Source: Sphingobacteriaceae bacterium (GTDB lineage Bacteria > Bacteroidota > Bacteroidia > Sphingobacteriales > Sphingobacteriaceae). From it: a DNA stretch of 13,448 bases. The translations under genes were made by a program, and so were the position numbers. Shown piece by piece: positions 6,523-13,448 of the stretch. The stretch is taken from NCBI GenBank assembly GCA_947460275.1, contig CANHHZ010000033.1, forward strand, positions 1 to 13,448, written 5' to 3'. Each line of letters begins with the position of its first letter. The stretch's first letter is position 1. The notes beneath the pieces are model-generated. The model did not search any database and was not told where the DNA came from. It saw only the letters and a list, made by a program, of their open reading frames with translations.

Positions 6523-7434
6523 ATGAAATTTGAAGTTACCATTTTAGGCTGTAGCTCTGCAACTCCTGTCTTCAATAGAAATCCAACTGCCCAGCTTTTA
6601 AATTGCAACGAGAAACCTTACCTCATTGATTGTGGCGAGGGAACACAGCAACAATTGATAAAGTTTAACTTAAAAGCTGCAAAAATAGACCACATTTTTA
6701 TCAGTCATTTGCATGGCGATCATTATTTCGGACTTATTGGTTTGTTATCTAGTTTGCACCTCAATGGTAGAATTAAGCCAATTCATATTTATGGACCCGA
6801 ACCCATTAAAGAGATACTGGAAATGCAGTTTAAGTATTCTGATACCACTTTAAAATATGAGTTAATTTATCATTTTACCGATTGTAACGCCTCTAAAATA
6901 ATTTTGGAGAACAATGATTTGGTCGTCGAAACTATTGTGTTAAACCACCGTATTCCATGTACGGGATTTAAATTTACCGAAAAAAAGCGCCTCAGAAAAT
7001 TGTTGAATAGCAAATTGGAAGAAGATCAAATACCTGTCGAATATTTCCCGCTGTTGAAAAGGGGAGTAGATTTAACTTTGCCTAATGGAAATGTGTTGCT
7101 AAACGCTGATTATACCACTGATTCGGCTGTTCCTAAATCCTATGCTTATTGTTCGGATACTTTGTATGATGAACGTTATTTCGATAAAATAAAAAATTGC
7201 GATACGCTATACCACGAGGCCACTTTTTTGCATGATATGTTAGATAGAGCAAACGAAACGCATCATACAACGGCTCTACAAGCTGCTCAAATAGCCTCTC
7301 AAGTAGGCGCCAAAAAGCTAATCATTGGCCACTATTCGTCTCGTTATAAAACGCTTATCGAATTGTTAGAAGAGGCCAAAACTGTATTCGAGAACACACA
7401 ATTAGCCATAGAAGGCAATACCTATCAAATCTAG
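6523..7434 (+). CDS. rnz: Ribonuclease Z (tRNA 3'-processing endonuclease)
   Basis: A 303-residue short-form RNase Z of the metallo-beta-lactamase superfamily. It cuts tRNA precursors at their 3' ends, using two zinc ions and working as a dimer. The zinc motif HLHGDH spans 62-67 (H62, H64, D66, H67). The remaining ligands fit H142 (NHRIPCTGF), D212 (YCSDTLYDE) and H270 (GHYSSRY). These positions correspond almost one for one to B. subtilis RNase Z (H63, H65, D67, H68, H140, D211, H269). The opening TILGCSSATPVFNRNPTA and the later HEATF and HTTALQAA are also typical. A lysine-rich KKRLRKLL segment near residue 155 fits the exosite arm that clamps tRNA. AAAGGA at 6509-6514, 8 bases before the ATG, is an unusually good Shine-Dalgarno-like site for this phylum and overlaps the STAS stop. 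Confidence 0.96.
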   Translation: MKFEVTILGCSSATPVFNRNPTAQLLNCNEKPYLIDCGEGTQQQLIKFNLKAAKIDHIFISHLHGDHYFGLIGLLSSLHLNGRIKPIHIYGPEPIKEILEMQFKYSDTTLKYELIYHFTDCNASKIILENNDLVVETIVLNHRIPCTGFKFTEKKRLRKLLNSKLEEDQIPVEYFPLLKRGVDLTLPNGNVLLNADYTTDSAVPKSYAYCSDTLYDERYFDKIKNCDTLYHEATFLHDMLDRANETHHTTALQAAQIASQVGAKKLIIGHYSSRYKTLIELLEEAKTVFENTQLAIEGNTYQI

Positions 7435-7456
7435 CTTTTCACAAAATGCTTCAGTT

Positions 7457-8410
7457 TTAGTTGTCGGTTTTGCTGCCGCCACCAAATACAGAGAAATGTA
7501 CGTAACGTTTAGGATTTGCTTTTAGATCTATCATTAGCGCATCTAAATTCTTAGAAGCATTGTTAAGGTTTTTGTACATTTCTTCATCGTTAAGCAATTT
7601 GCCTAATGAGCCTTTACCTGCTTTTAAATTGCTTACCATTCCTTGTAAATCAGCCATCGCTTTGTTGGCATTGTCTATGGTTTCTTTAAAATTTAAGGCA
7701 GCCATTTTATCTGTCACAGTATTAAGATTGTTCATGATGGCATCGATCTTTGTACTGTTATTTTTGAAATTAACACTTATGGCTTCCACGTTGCTTAAAA
7801 TATTTGAAAGCTTCGAACTTTCGGAGCCCACCAAATTGTCTACTTTTTTAGAGGTAGATTCGAGTGAGGCTAAAGTGGAAGAAATGCTGGTAAAGCTTTT
7901 TTCTACATTTTTTTGAAAATTAGGATTTAAAATAGCGTTTACACTTGTTAAGATAGAATCCATTTTACCAATAATCAATTCCGCCTTTTTTTGTACGGGT
8001 TGTACCGATTCCATAATTCCTTTTTCTACGTTTGAGTTTAAAATGAAACCCTCTTCGGCATATTCTGTACTGTTACCCAACACCATTACAATGGCTTTTC
8101 CACCTAATAAATCGGTACTTTCAAGTCTGGCGATTGTATTTTTTGGGATTTTATATTCTTTTTTAATTTTTAAGGTGGCAATAATGCTTCCGTCTGGCTT
8201 TAATTCTAAATTATCAACCCTTCCAATTTGAAAGCCATTGATTAAAACAGGCTTAGATACAGCCAATCCATCTACTTGTGTATATTTTGCATATAAAACC
8301 GTTTCGCGAGAAAAAATAGCATTTCCCTTTAAAAAGTTATAGCCTATAATTAATAAGGTGATGGAAAGAGCAGCCAATATGCCTACTCTAGTTTCGTTTT
8401 TTATTTTCAC
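7457..8410 (-). CDS. MlaD/MCE-family lipid-transport protein, membrane anchored
   Basis: A 317-residue protein with one N-terminal membrane anchor (about residues 9-27), an MCE domain (about 35-115) and a long helical tail. The MCE part shows the family run YTQVDGLAVSKPVLINGFQIGRV and then LESTDLLGGKAIVMVLG. The tail (about 135-300) is rich in Ser, Asn, Lys and Leu with heptad-like spacing and may form a coiled coil or needle. MCE proteins form rings that carry lipids between inner and outer membranes, normally with MlaE permease and MlaF ATPase; neither is in this window, so it is an orphan or uses partners encoded elsewhere. The start is GTG at 8410, 13 bases after the upstream amidase stop, because no ATG precedes the anchor. 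It is the last gene of the amidase operon and converges on rnz with 22 bases between stops. Confidence 0.9.
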   Translation of the reverse strand: MKIKNETRVGILAALSITLLIIGYNFLKGNAIFSRETVLYAKYTQVDGLAVSKPVLINGFQIGRVDNLELKPDGSIIATLKIKKEYKIPKNTIARLESTDLLGGKAIVMVLGNSTEYAEEGFILNSNVEKGIMESVQPVQKKAELIIGKMDSILTSVNAILNPNFQKNVEKSFTSISSTLASLESTSKKVDNLVGSESSKLSNILSNVEAISVNFKNNSTKIDAIMNNLNTVTDKMAALNFKETIDNANKAMADLQGMVSNLKAGKGSLGKLLNDEEMYKNLNNASKNLDALMIDLKANPKRYVHFSVFGGGSKTDN

Positions 8411-8423
8411 GTAGCTTGTTTAT

Positions 8424-9200
8424 TTAGTATTCTATTTCTTTTTTATATTGTTTAATTGCATTTACAATTGCATTCACAATTTCTTCTTGTCCGCTTTCAG
8501 AATTGATGTAATCTTCTTCTGCAGGATTAGAGATAAATCCAATTTCTGTTAACACAGATGGCATGGCACAACGTTGTAAAATTAAAATTCCTTGTTCTTT
8601 AACACCCCTGTTTACTCTTTTGTTTACCTCGGTATAGTTTTTTTGTATCAGCTTTGCTAAAGCCAAACTTTTAGTTCTGTAAAGCGACTTGTACAAAGAT
8701 AACATAATTAATTCTTCTGGGTCGGTAGGGTCGTAAGTCCCCTTTTTTTTGTAATTTTTATCTTTTAAAATCTCCTCGTTTTCCTTTAATCCAGCATCCA
8801 TTTCATTAATTCTGCGGTAGGCACCTACAAAAGTTTCGGTCCCTCTGGTGCTATTATCGCCCTTTTTCATCGAATTACAGTGAATAGAAATAAATAAGTC
8901 TGCTTTTACTTCGTTAGCAATGTCAGCTCTTCGGTACCAATCTACGTCGACATCTGTTTTTCTGGTTTGAACTACTTTGATGTTGGGTAATTCGCTTTCA
9001 ATTTCTTTACCGAGTTTAAGTGCAACTTGTAGGGCAACGTTTTTTTCGAGCGAATATTTACCAGCAGCACCCGATCTAAATCCACCGTGGCCGGCATCTA
9101 TAACAATGGTTTTTATTTTATATCCTTGGGCTTCACAAAGTTGAGTTGTGAAGCAAAAGAATAGGTAAAAAATGGTGTAAAGTATATTTTTAGAGCTCAT
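8424..9200 (-). CDS. N-acetylmuramoyl-L-alanine amidase (amidase_3), compact paralogue
   Basis: A 258-residue exported zinc amidase of the AmiC/amidase_3 family, which cuts the bond between N-acetylmuramic acid and the stem peptide to split peptidoglycan. A signal peptide covers about residues 1-24 (hydrophobic LYTIFYLFFCF, likely cut before Q25). Zinc ligands are H38 (DAGHGG), E52 (SLEKNVAL) and H107 (SIHCN); the catalytic Glu is E219 (LTEIGFISNP). The loop after H107 is short (7 residues to STRG). No SH3, LysM or SPOR domain is present. Its core is clearly related to the amidase encoded just upstream, with shared EEDYINSE and near-identical motifs, so the pair is a tandem duplication. A separate promoter candidate lies in the 42-base gap before it, and mlaD follows after 13 bases. 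Confidence 0.94.
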   Translation of the reverse strand: MSSKNILYTIFYLFFCFTTQLCEAQGYKIKTIVIDAGHGGFRSGAAGKYSLEKNVALQVALKLGKEIESELPNIKVVQTRKTDVDVDWYRRADIANEVKADLFISIHCNSMKKGDNSTRGTETFVGAYRRINEMDAGLKENEEILKDKNYKKKGTYDPTDPEELIMLSLYKSLYRTKSLALAKLIQKNYTEVNKRVNRGVKEQGILILQRCAMPSVLTEIGFISNPAEEDYINSESGQEEIVNAIVNAIKQYKKEIEY

Positions 9201-9217
9201 TAAAACATGGTTTGCTA

Positions 9218-9248
9218 CAAATTTATAATAAATTATCTATAACTAAAT
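9218..9248 (-). promoter_or_regulatory. Candidate internal promoter for the compact amidase and mlaD
   Basis: On the minus strand TAAATTTG (9225-9218) is a perfect TAnnTTTG -7 box. A weak TTTA element lies about 18 bases upstream. It sits in the gap between the two amidase genes, about 18 bases before the ATG at 9200. If real, the second amidase and mlaD can be made independently of the first. Confidence 0.38.
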
Positions 9249-10121
9249 TTCTACGCTTGTTTTATATGCTTCAATGGCTTTGAGTAGGCATTTGGTAATT
9301 TCTTGCTGTCCGTCTTCCGAATTGATATAGTCTTCTTCTTCTGGATTGCTTATAAAGCCTATTTCTGTTAGTATTGCAGGCATTCCCGCCCGGGCCAATA
9401 CTGCTAAACTTTTTTCTTGTACACCACGATTGATACGACCAACGGCTACATATTCATCTTGAACATATTTGGCCAGTTTTAAACTTTGTGTTCTAAAAGT
9501 GTTTTTCATCAACGATAAAATTATGGCACTTTCAGGATCATCCGGATTAAATCCATCATAATTTTCTTTGTAGTTATCCTCTAAAAATATAGAAGCATTT
9601 TCTCTTTTAATGGCGTCATCTTGCTCATTTACTCTTCCACTTCCCGAAACAAAGGTTTCTACACCTCTGGTAGAAGTGCTTTTTGCATACCTAGTTTTGT
9701 AAACCGGTACTTTCTTGCCTTTTTTATTTCTCGTGTACCCGCTAATGTATCTTGTGGCGCGTACCGGCATATCATTACAATGGATAGAGATAAATAAATC
9801 GGCTTTTGCCTTGTTGGCTATGCCAATACGTTCGTACAATGGAACAAAAGTGTCATCATTTCTCGTGAGGATAACTTGAACATCCTTTAAACTGTCCTCG
9901 ATTAATTTAGCTAACCTGATGGCTGTTTTTAAGGCTACATCTTTTTCAGTAGAATATTGGCCCCTTGTACTGCCATCTTTTCCACCATGACCTGCATCAA
10001 TCACAATTGTTTTTATTTTATATTCTTGTGCAAATGCTTGATTATCAATGTTTAATGACAGTACAATGCAAATAATTGTTGTCAAAATTAGATTTGACCT
10101 GAGCAATGGTATATTTTTCAT
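9243..10121 (-). CDS. N-acetylmuramoyl-L-alanine amidase (amidase_3) with basic insertion next to the active site
   Basis: A 292-residue exported zinc amidase. The start is the ATG at 10121, which gives a clean signal peptide (MKNIPLLRSNLILTTIICIV..., cleavage after AFA at 31); an upstream in-frame TTG at 10169 would place charged residues before it. Zinc ligands are H45 (DAGHGG), E59 (STEKDVAL) and H114 (SIHCN), with catalytic E253 (LTEIGFISNP). Compared with its neighbour, the loop after SIHCN is 26 residues longer (117-149 here). That loop is rich in Lys, Arg and Tyr (for example SGYTRNKKGKKVPVYKTRY). It sits beside the zinc site and could bind glycan or a regulator. This is the first gene of the minus-strand operon and is divergent from lptD, with start codons 57 bases apart. 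Confidence 0.94.
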   Translation of the reverse strand: MKNIPLLRSNLILTTIICIVLSLNIDNQAFAQEYKIKTIVIDAGHGGKDGSTRGQYSTEKDVALKTAIRLAKLIEDSLKDVQVILTRNDDTFVPLYERIGIANKAKADLFISIHCNDMPVRATRYISGYTRNKKGKKVPVYKTRYAKSTSTRGVETFVSGSGRVNEQDDAIKRENASIFLEDNYKENYDGFNPDDPESAIILSLMKNTFRTQSLKLAKYVQDEYVAVGRINRGVQEKSLAVLARAGMPAILTEIGFISNPEEEDYINSEDGQQEITKCLLKAIEAYKTSVEI

Positions 10122-10129
10122 TAATTTTG
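10093..10129 (+). promoter_or_regulatory. Candidate lptD promoter
   Basis: TAATTTTG at 10122-10129 is a perfect TAnnTTTG match. TTTG at 10093-10096 is a possible -33 element, but the 25-base spacing is slightly longer than usual. Transcription would start near 10136, giving a leader of about 40 bases. The -33 element lies inside the signal-peptide codons of the divergent amidase. Confidence 0.4.
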
Positions 10130-10153
10130 AACGTTTTCGAATAAAGATTATTA

Positions 10154-10184
10154 CAAAAATAACATTCAATACACGAATTTGAAA
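10154..10184 (-). promoter_or_regulatory. Candidate promoter of the amidase-amidase-mlaD operon
   Basis: On the minus strand TATTTTTG (10161-10154) matches TAnnTTTG exactly. It is preceded after exactly 19 bases by TTTC (10184-10181), one base from the TTTG -33 consensus. Transcription would start near 10147, about 26 bases before the ATG at 10121. The -33 element overlaps the first codons of lptD. Confidence 0.45.
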
Positions 10185-12872
10185 CTTTTAAAGGCCATCA
10201 TTTTTACAATTTCTACGATGTTGTTAACATTGATGGTTAATAATGCTTTTTCTAGCGAGGCTCTTGTGTTTCAAAAACCTGTACAACAGACAGATACAAC
10301 TAAAAAAAGTACAATCACCAAAAAAATGACTAAGGGTGGGCTCAACGACAAAATTGAACGTTATGCCAAAGACTCTACCAAAATTGACCGAAAAAATGGA
10401 ATCATGGAGTTGTTTGGCGAAGCTCGCATCCTCTATGAAGATTTTGAGTTAGATGCTGCCTACATCAGGTATGATACCAAAACCAATACGATTTTTGCGA
10501 GAGGAATAACCAACGATAAAGGTAAATATACTGGTCGGCCTATCTTTAAAATGGGGAAAGATGGTTCTTCAATAGCCGATTCGCTAAGCTACAATACCCA
10601 AACGCACCAAGGCGTGGTTAGCGGTGTTTTTACCGAGCAGGAGGGTGGATTTTTTTCTGGTGGAAAAACAAAAGTGCAACCCGATAACGAATTTCACGTT
10701 TCAGGGACTACTTATAGCACTTGTAATTTGCCACATCCACATTTTGGCATTAAAATAACTAAAGGTATTGCTACCGAAAATCAAATTATTACTGGTCCCG
10801 TTTATTTAATGTTCGAGGATATACCTATGCCCATAGGTTTGCCTTTTGCTTTTTTTCCTAAACCCAATAAAAAATCATCAGGTATCATTTTGCCAACTCC
10901 AGGCGAAGATGCAACGCGTGGTTTTTCGTTAACCAATGGTGGCTATTATTTAGCCTTAAACGATTATTGGGACGCCAGGTTCACAGGAAATATTTTCACC
11001 AATGGGTCGTACGATTTAAATTTAGCCACAAACTACATCAAACGCTACAAATACAACGGCAATTTTAGTTTAGCCTACTCGAGTACGCGAAACGGATTAG
11101 AAGGCACGCCAGAGTACACCCCACAAAAGAACTTTCATATTTCGTGGATGCATAGCCAAAACGCCAACGCCCGTCCAGGAACAACTTTTAGTGCGTCGGT
11201 AAATGCAGGTACAAGTACTTATTTCTCTACTACTGCCGCAAATGCCACTTACGATATCAACCAAATTGCACAAAATACCTTGAGTTCGAGTATATCTTAT
11301 GGAAAAGTTTTTGGTAATGGTTTGTTTAATTTTACCTCTGCCTTAACACACTCTCAAGAAACACAAGCTAAAACGATTACACTTACCTTACCAACGGTAA
11401 GTTTAAACATGTCTACCATAAGTCCTTTTAGCTCAAAAGATAAAGTTGGCGTGCAAAAATGGTACGAAAAGCTTACTATAGGCTACAGTTTACAAGCCAG
11501 CAATACAGTAAGTACAAAAGAAAGTTTATTGTTCCAAAAAGATGGTTTTAAGCGTTTTAGAAATGGTTTTCAGCATAGCATTCCTGTAAGCTTACCCTTT
11601 ACCTTGTTAAAGTATTTTAATTTTAATGCAAGCACTAACTTTAACGAGCGCTGGTACTTGCAAACCATTAATAAGCGTTACATAAAGTTGCCCACACGCG
11701 ATAGTGTTGCCATAGACACTGTAAATGGGTTTAAAAGAGCAGGGGAGTATTTTTTGAGCATGGGCATGTCTACCAAAATTTACGGTAAAAAAGAGTTTAA
11801 AAGCTTAGGTAACATTAAGGCCATGAGACATGTCATGACCCCGAGTTTTAGCTTTTCTTATCGTCCGGATTTTGGTAGCGATAGTTACGGTTACTACCAA
11901 AAACAAACCTATTACACCAATGCAAAACCTGGGTTGAGTGTGCCCATTGCCAACGATGGATCCCAATACTTAAAAGATTACAAAGGTAATCCTTTAAAAT
12001 ATTCGGTTTTTGAACAGGGGATTTTTGGTGGACCATCTGCTGGCCGACAAGCCAGTTTAGGTTTTTCTGTAGACAATAACGTAGAACTGAAGGTGCTTTC
12101 CAAAAAAGACACTACGGGTACAGGCGAAAAGAAAATACCCATCATCCAAGGATTAACATTTTCTTCGTCGTATAACTTTGTGGCCGACAGTTTAAAATTA
12201 GCCCCAATTACCTTCAGCGGTCGCTCACAATTTACTGATAAACTTGGGTTTAACTTTAGCGGTGGTTTTACCCCTTATTTGGTTCAAAATGTAAGTCAAA
12301 CAACTGTGCCAAGCTACCAAATGGTTAATAAGTATTTGTGGAATGAAGGCAAATTTCTAAGGCTAACCAATTTCACATTTTCTTTTGATTACAGTTTAAA
12401 TCCTGAAGCTTTAAAAAACAGAAACAAAAACATGGATGCGGTTAATAAGCAAAATCCAAACAACGGGCGCAGCCCCGAACAAATTGAGCAATTGGCGGCA
12501 TTAAGTAGAGATCCCAATGCCTTTGTCGATTTTAACATCCCTTGGAATATTGCGCTTTCTTATTCTTTTAATTACAACAATACCTTGGGCTTGCCCAATA
12601 CAAAAAATATAAGCAACACTTTAAACTTTAATGGCGATTTTAACCTAACCCCAAAATGGAAAATCCAGTTCAACTCTGGATATGATTTTAAAGCCAAAAA
12701 CATAGCCTACACTTCGTTTGCTATTTACAGAGACTTACACTGTTGGGACATGAGTGCGAGTTGGATACCTTTTGGCGCCTACCAAAGTTATTCAATTGAT
12801 ATAAAGGTTAAAGCATCCGTTTTACAAGATCTAAAATTAAGCAAACGCAAAGGTTTTTATACCAGATACTAA
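10179..12872 (+). CDS. lptD: LPS-assembly outer-membrane protein LptD
   Basis: An 897-residue LptD of the Bacteroidota type, which inserts lipopolysaccharide into the outer leaflet of the outer membrane. The start is TTG at 10179; it gives a good signal peptide (MKLLKAIIFTISTMLLTLMV, cleavage around 23-26) and no ATG lies before it. Residues about 55-205 form the periplasmic OstA/LptA-like jelly roll: GIMELFGEARILYEDFELDA, a SIADSLSYNTQTHQG repeat-like strand, and the conserved Y-S-T-C-N-L-P-H-P-H-F block. From about 245 to the end is a large beta-barrel of aromatic/polar alternating strands. Only two cysteines occur, C182 in the jelly roll and C855 in DLHCWDMSASW near the C-terminus, suggesting one inter-domain disulfide. 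It is divergent from the amidase-mlaD operon, and cinA follows after 9 bases. The lptE partner is not seen. Confidence 0.9.
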   Translation: MKLLKAIIFTISTMLLTLMVNNAFSSEALVFQKPVQQTDTTKKSTITKKMTKGGLNDKIERYAKDSTKIDRKNGIMELFGEARILYEDFELDAAYIRYDTKTNTIFARGITNDKGKYTGRPIFKMGKDGSSIADSLSYNTQTHQGVVSGVFTEQEGGFFSGGKTKVQPDNEFHVSGTTYSTCNLPHPHFGIKITKGIATENQIITGPVYLMFEDIPMPIGLPFAFFPKPNKKSSGIILPTPGEDATRGFSLTNGGYYLALNDYWDARFTGNIFTNGSYDLNLATNYIKRYKYNGNFSLAYSSTRNGLEGTPEYTPQKNFHISWMHSQNANARPGTTFSASVNAGTSTYFSTTAANATYDINQIAQNTLSSSISYGKVFGNGLFNFTSALTHSQETQAKTITLTLPTVSLNMSTISPFSSKDKVGVQKWYEKLTIGYSLQASNTVSTKESLLFQKDGFKRFRNGFQHSIPVSLPFTLLKYFNFNASTNFNERWYLQTINKRYIKLPTRDSVAIDTVNGFKRAGEYFLSMGMSTKIYGKKEFKSLGNIKAMRHVMTPSFSFSYRPDFGSDSYGYYQKQTYYTNAKPGLSVPIANDGSQYLKDYKGNPLKYSVFEQGIFGGPSAGRQASLGFSVDNNVELKVLSKKDTTGTGEKKIPIIQGLTFSSSYNFVADSLKLAPITFSGRSQFTDKLGFNFSGGFTPYLVQNVSQTTVPSYQMVNKYLWNEGKFLRLTNFTFSFDYSLNPEALKNRNKNMDAVNKQNPNNGRSPEQIEQLAALSRDPNAFVDFNIPWNIALSYSFNYNNTLGLPNTKNISNTLNFNGDFNLTPKWKIQFNSGYDFKAKNIAYTSFAIYRDLHCWDMSASWIPFGAYQSYSIDIKVKASVLQDLKLSKRKGFYTRY

Positions 12873-12881
12873 CAAAAATAT

Positions 12882-13448
12882 ATGCTAGCGGAAATCATCA
12901 CCATCGGAGACGAAATACTTATTGGACAGATTGTAGATACCAATTCTGCCTGGATGGCCAAAGAACTCAATAAAATAGGAATTAGCGTAAAACAAATTTC
13001 TTCAGTTTCTGACAACGCCGAACATATTGTAATGGCCCTCGATGAGGCCAAAACACGAGCAAAGATAATCCTAATTACCGGTGGGTTAGGGCCAACCAAA
13101 GACGACATCACCAAACATACTTTAGCTAAATACTTTAACATGCCTTTAAGGCGAGATGAAGCTACTTTAGCACATATCGAAGCTATTTTTGTCCGATTAG
13201 ATAGGCCAATGATTGATTTGAATAGACAACAAGCTGACGTGCCTGATGGTTGTACCGTACTCAAAAATGAAAATGGAACTGCGCCTTGTATGTGGTTTGA
13301 GGTAGATGGAACAGTTGTAGTATCCATGCCTGGTGTTCCTTTCGAAATGATGTATTTGATGGAAGAAGAAGTTTTGCCAAGACTTAAAAAAGCATTTGAG
13401 CTCCCCTTTATTGTTCACAAAACGATTTTAACGGTTGGCCAGGGCGAA
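12882..13448 (+). CDS. cinA: CinA-like protein, N-terminal MoaB/MPT-binding-like domain (3' end outside window)
   Basis: This is the first 189 codons of an uninterrupted frame running off the window edge, starting ATG at 12882. It shows the CinA N-terminal signature: LAEIITIGDEILIGQIVDTNSAWMA at the start, TGGLGPTKDD at 66-75 (the molybdopterin-binding-like loop), then NRQQADVPDG and VSMPGVPFEM. CinA proteins combine this COG1058 domain, with ADP-ribose pyrophosphatase activity in some members, with a C-terminal nicotinamide-nucleotide deamidase domain in NAD salvage. That second domain would lie beyond 13448, so the full architecture cannot be confirmed. The 9-base gap to lptD suggests co-transcription. 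Minus-strand ORFs in this stretch are shadows of this gene. Confidence 0.93.
   Translation, partial: MLAEIITIGDEILIGQIVDTNSAWMAKELNKIGISVKQISSVSDNAEHIVMALDEAKTRAKIILITGGLGPTKDDITKHTLAKYFNMPLRRDEATLAHIEAIFVRLDRPMIDLNRQQADVPDGCTVLKNENGTAPCMWFEVDGTVVVSMPGVPFEMMYLMEEEVLPRLKKAFELPFIVHKTILTVGQGE

Noticed and set aside
7433..7460. Possible bidirectional terminator between rnz and mlaD (AGCTTTT / AAAA-T-GCT)
   Set aside because: The stem is short, AT-rich and bulged with a 3-base loop, and neither side has a proper T-run.
9200..9208. ATG-TTT-TAA mini-ORF overlapping the compact amidase start (minus strand)
   Set aside because: Two codons only, and the A-rich/T-rich leader makes such occurrences frequent.
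12869..13418. Two overlapping minus-strand ORFs (152 and 73 codons) opposite the end of the window
   Set aside because: They lie antisense to cinA, whose frame carries clear family motifs; their translations show no recognisable domain or bias.
1..13448. CRISPR array, tRNA/rRNA, insertion sequence, prophage or defence system
   Set aside because: No direct-repeat array, transposase or integrase motif, tRNA-like cloverleaf or toxin/antitoxin-like gene pair was seen on reading; the window is core-genome in character.

Overview
The window looks like chromosomal DNA from a Bacteroidota bacterium, most likely Sphingobacteriaceae (Pedobacter-like). This rests on the low G+C content, the near absence of Shine-Dalgarno sequences, promoter-like TAnnTTTG boxes, the end of a TonB-dependent receptor, a short SerA without an ACT domain, and a Bacteroidota-type LptD. 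The assignment is by family resemblance only; no search was run. I see no rRNA, tRNA, CRISPR array, insertion sequence, phage gene or att site. Most of the window is core-genome housekeeping and envelope genes, and no stretch longer than 300 bases lacks a gene.

Layout. (1) 1-723: C-terminal end of a TonB-dependent receptor, + strand. (2) 772-2792: serC-serA, + strand, 2 bases apart, with a likely terminator overlapping the serA stop. (3) 4022 down to 2801: a tight minus-strand operon with 5-base gaps. It encodes a SAM hydroxide adenosyltransferase-family protein, an antibiotic-biosynthesis-monooxygenase (ABM)-fold protein, and a very basic 48-residue protein that is easy to miss. (4) 4122-7434: phoH, purC, a STAS-domain gene and rnz (ribonuclease Z), + strand. 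(5) 10121 down to 7457: two tandem amidase_3 genes and an orphan MlaD/MCE gene, minus strand. (6) 10179-13448: lptD and the start of cinA, + strand, divergent from the amidases.

How the genes fit together. SerC and SerA supply consecutive serine-biosynthesis steps. PhoH and RNase Z are RNA-related, with PurC and a STAS protein between them. The amidase, MlaD and LptD block groups peptidoglycan cleavage, lipid transport and LPS insertion around one short divergent control region.

No wholly new system is evident. The points most worth a second look are: the SAM hydrolase-family protein appears to lack two of its three catalytic triad residues; the STAS protein has Gln where the phosphorylatable Ser should be; LptD has exactly two cysteines, placed to form one inter-domain disulfide; the lptD/amidase promoters appear to face and overlap each other; one amidase carries a basic insertion beside its zinc site; and the small basic protein closes the SAM-family operon.
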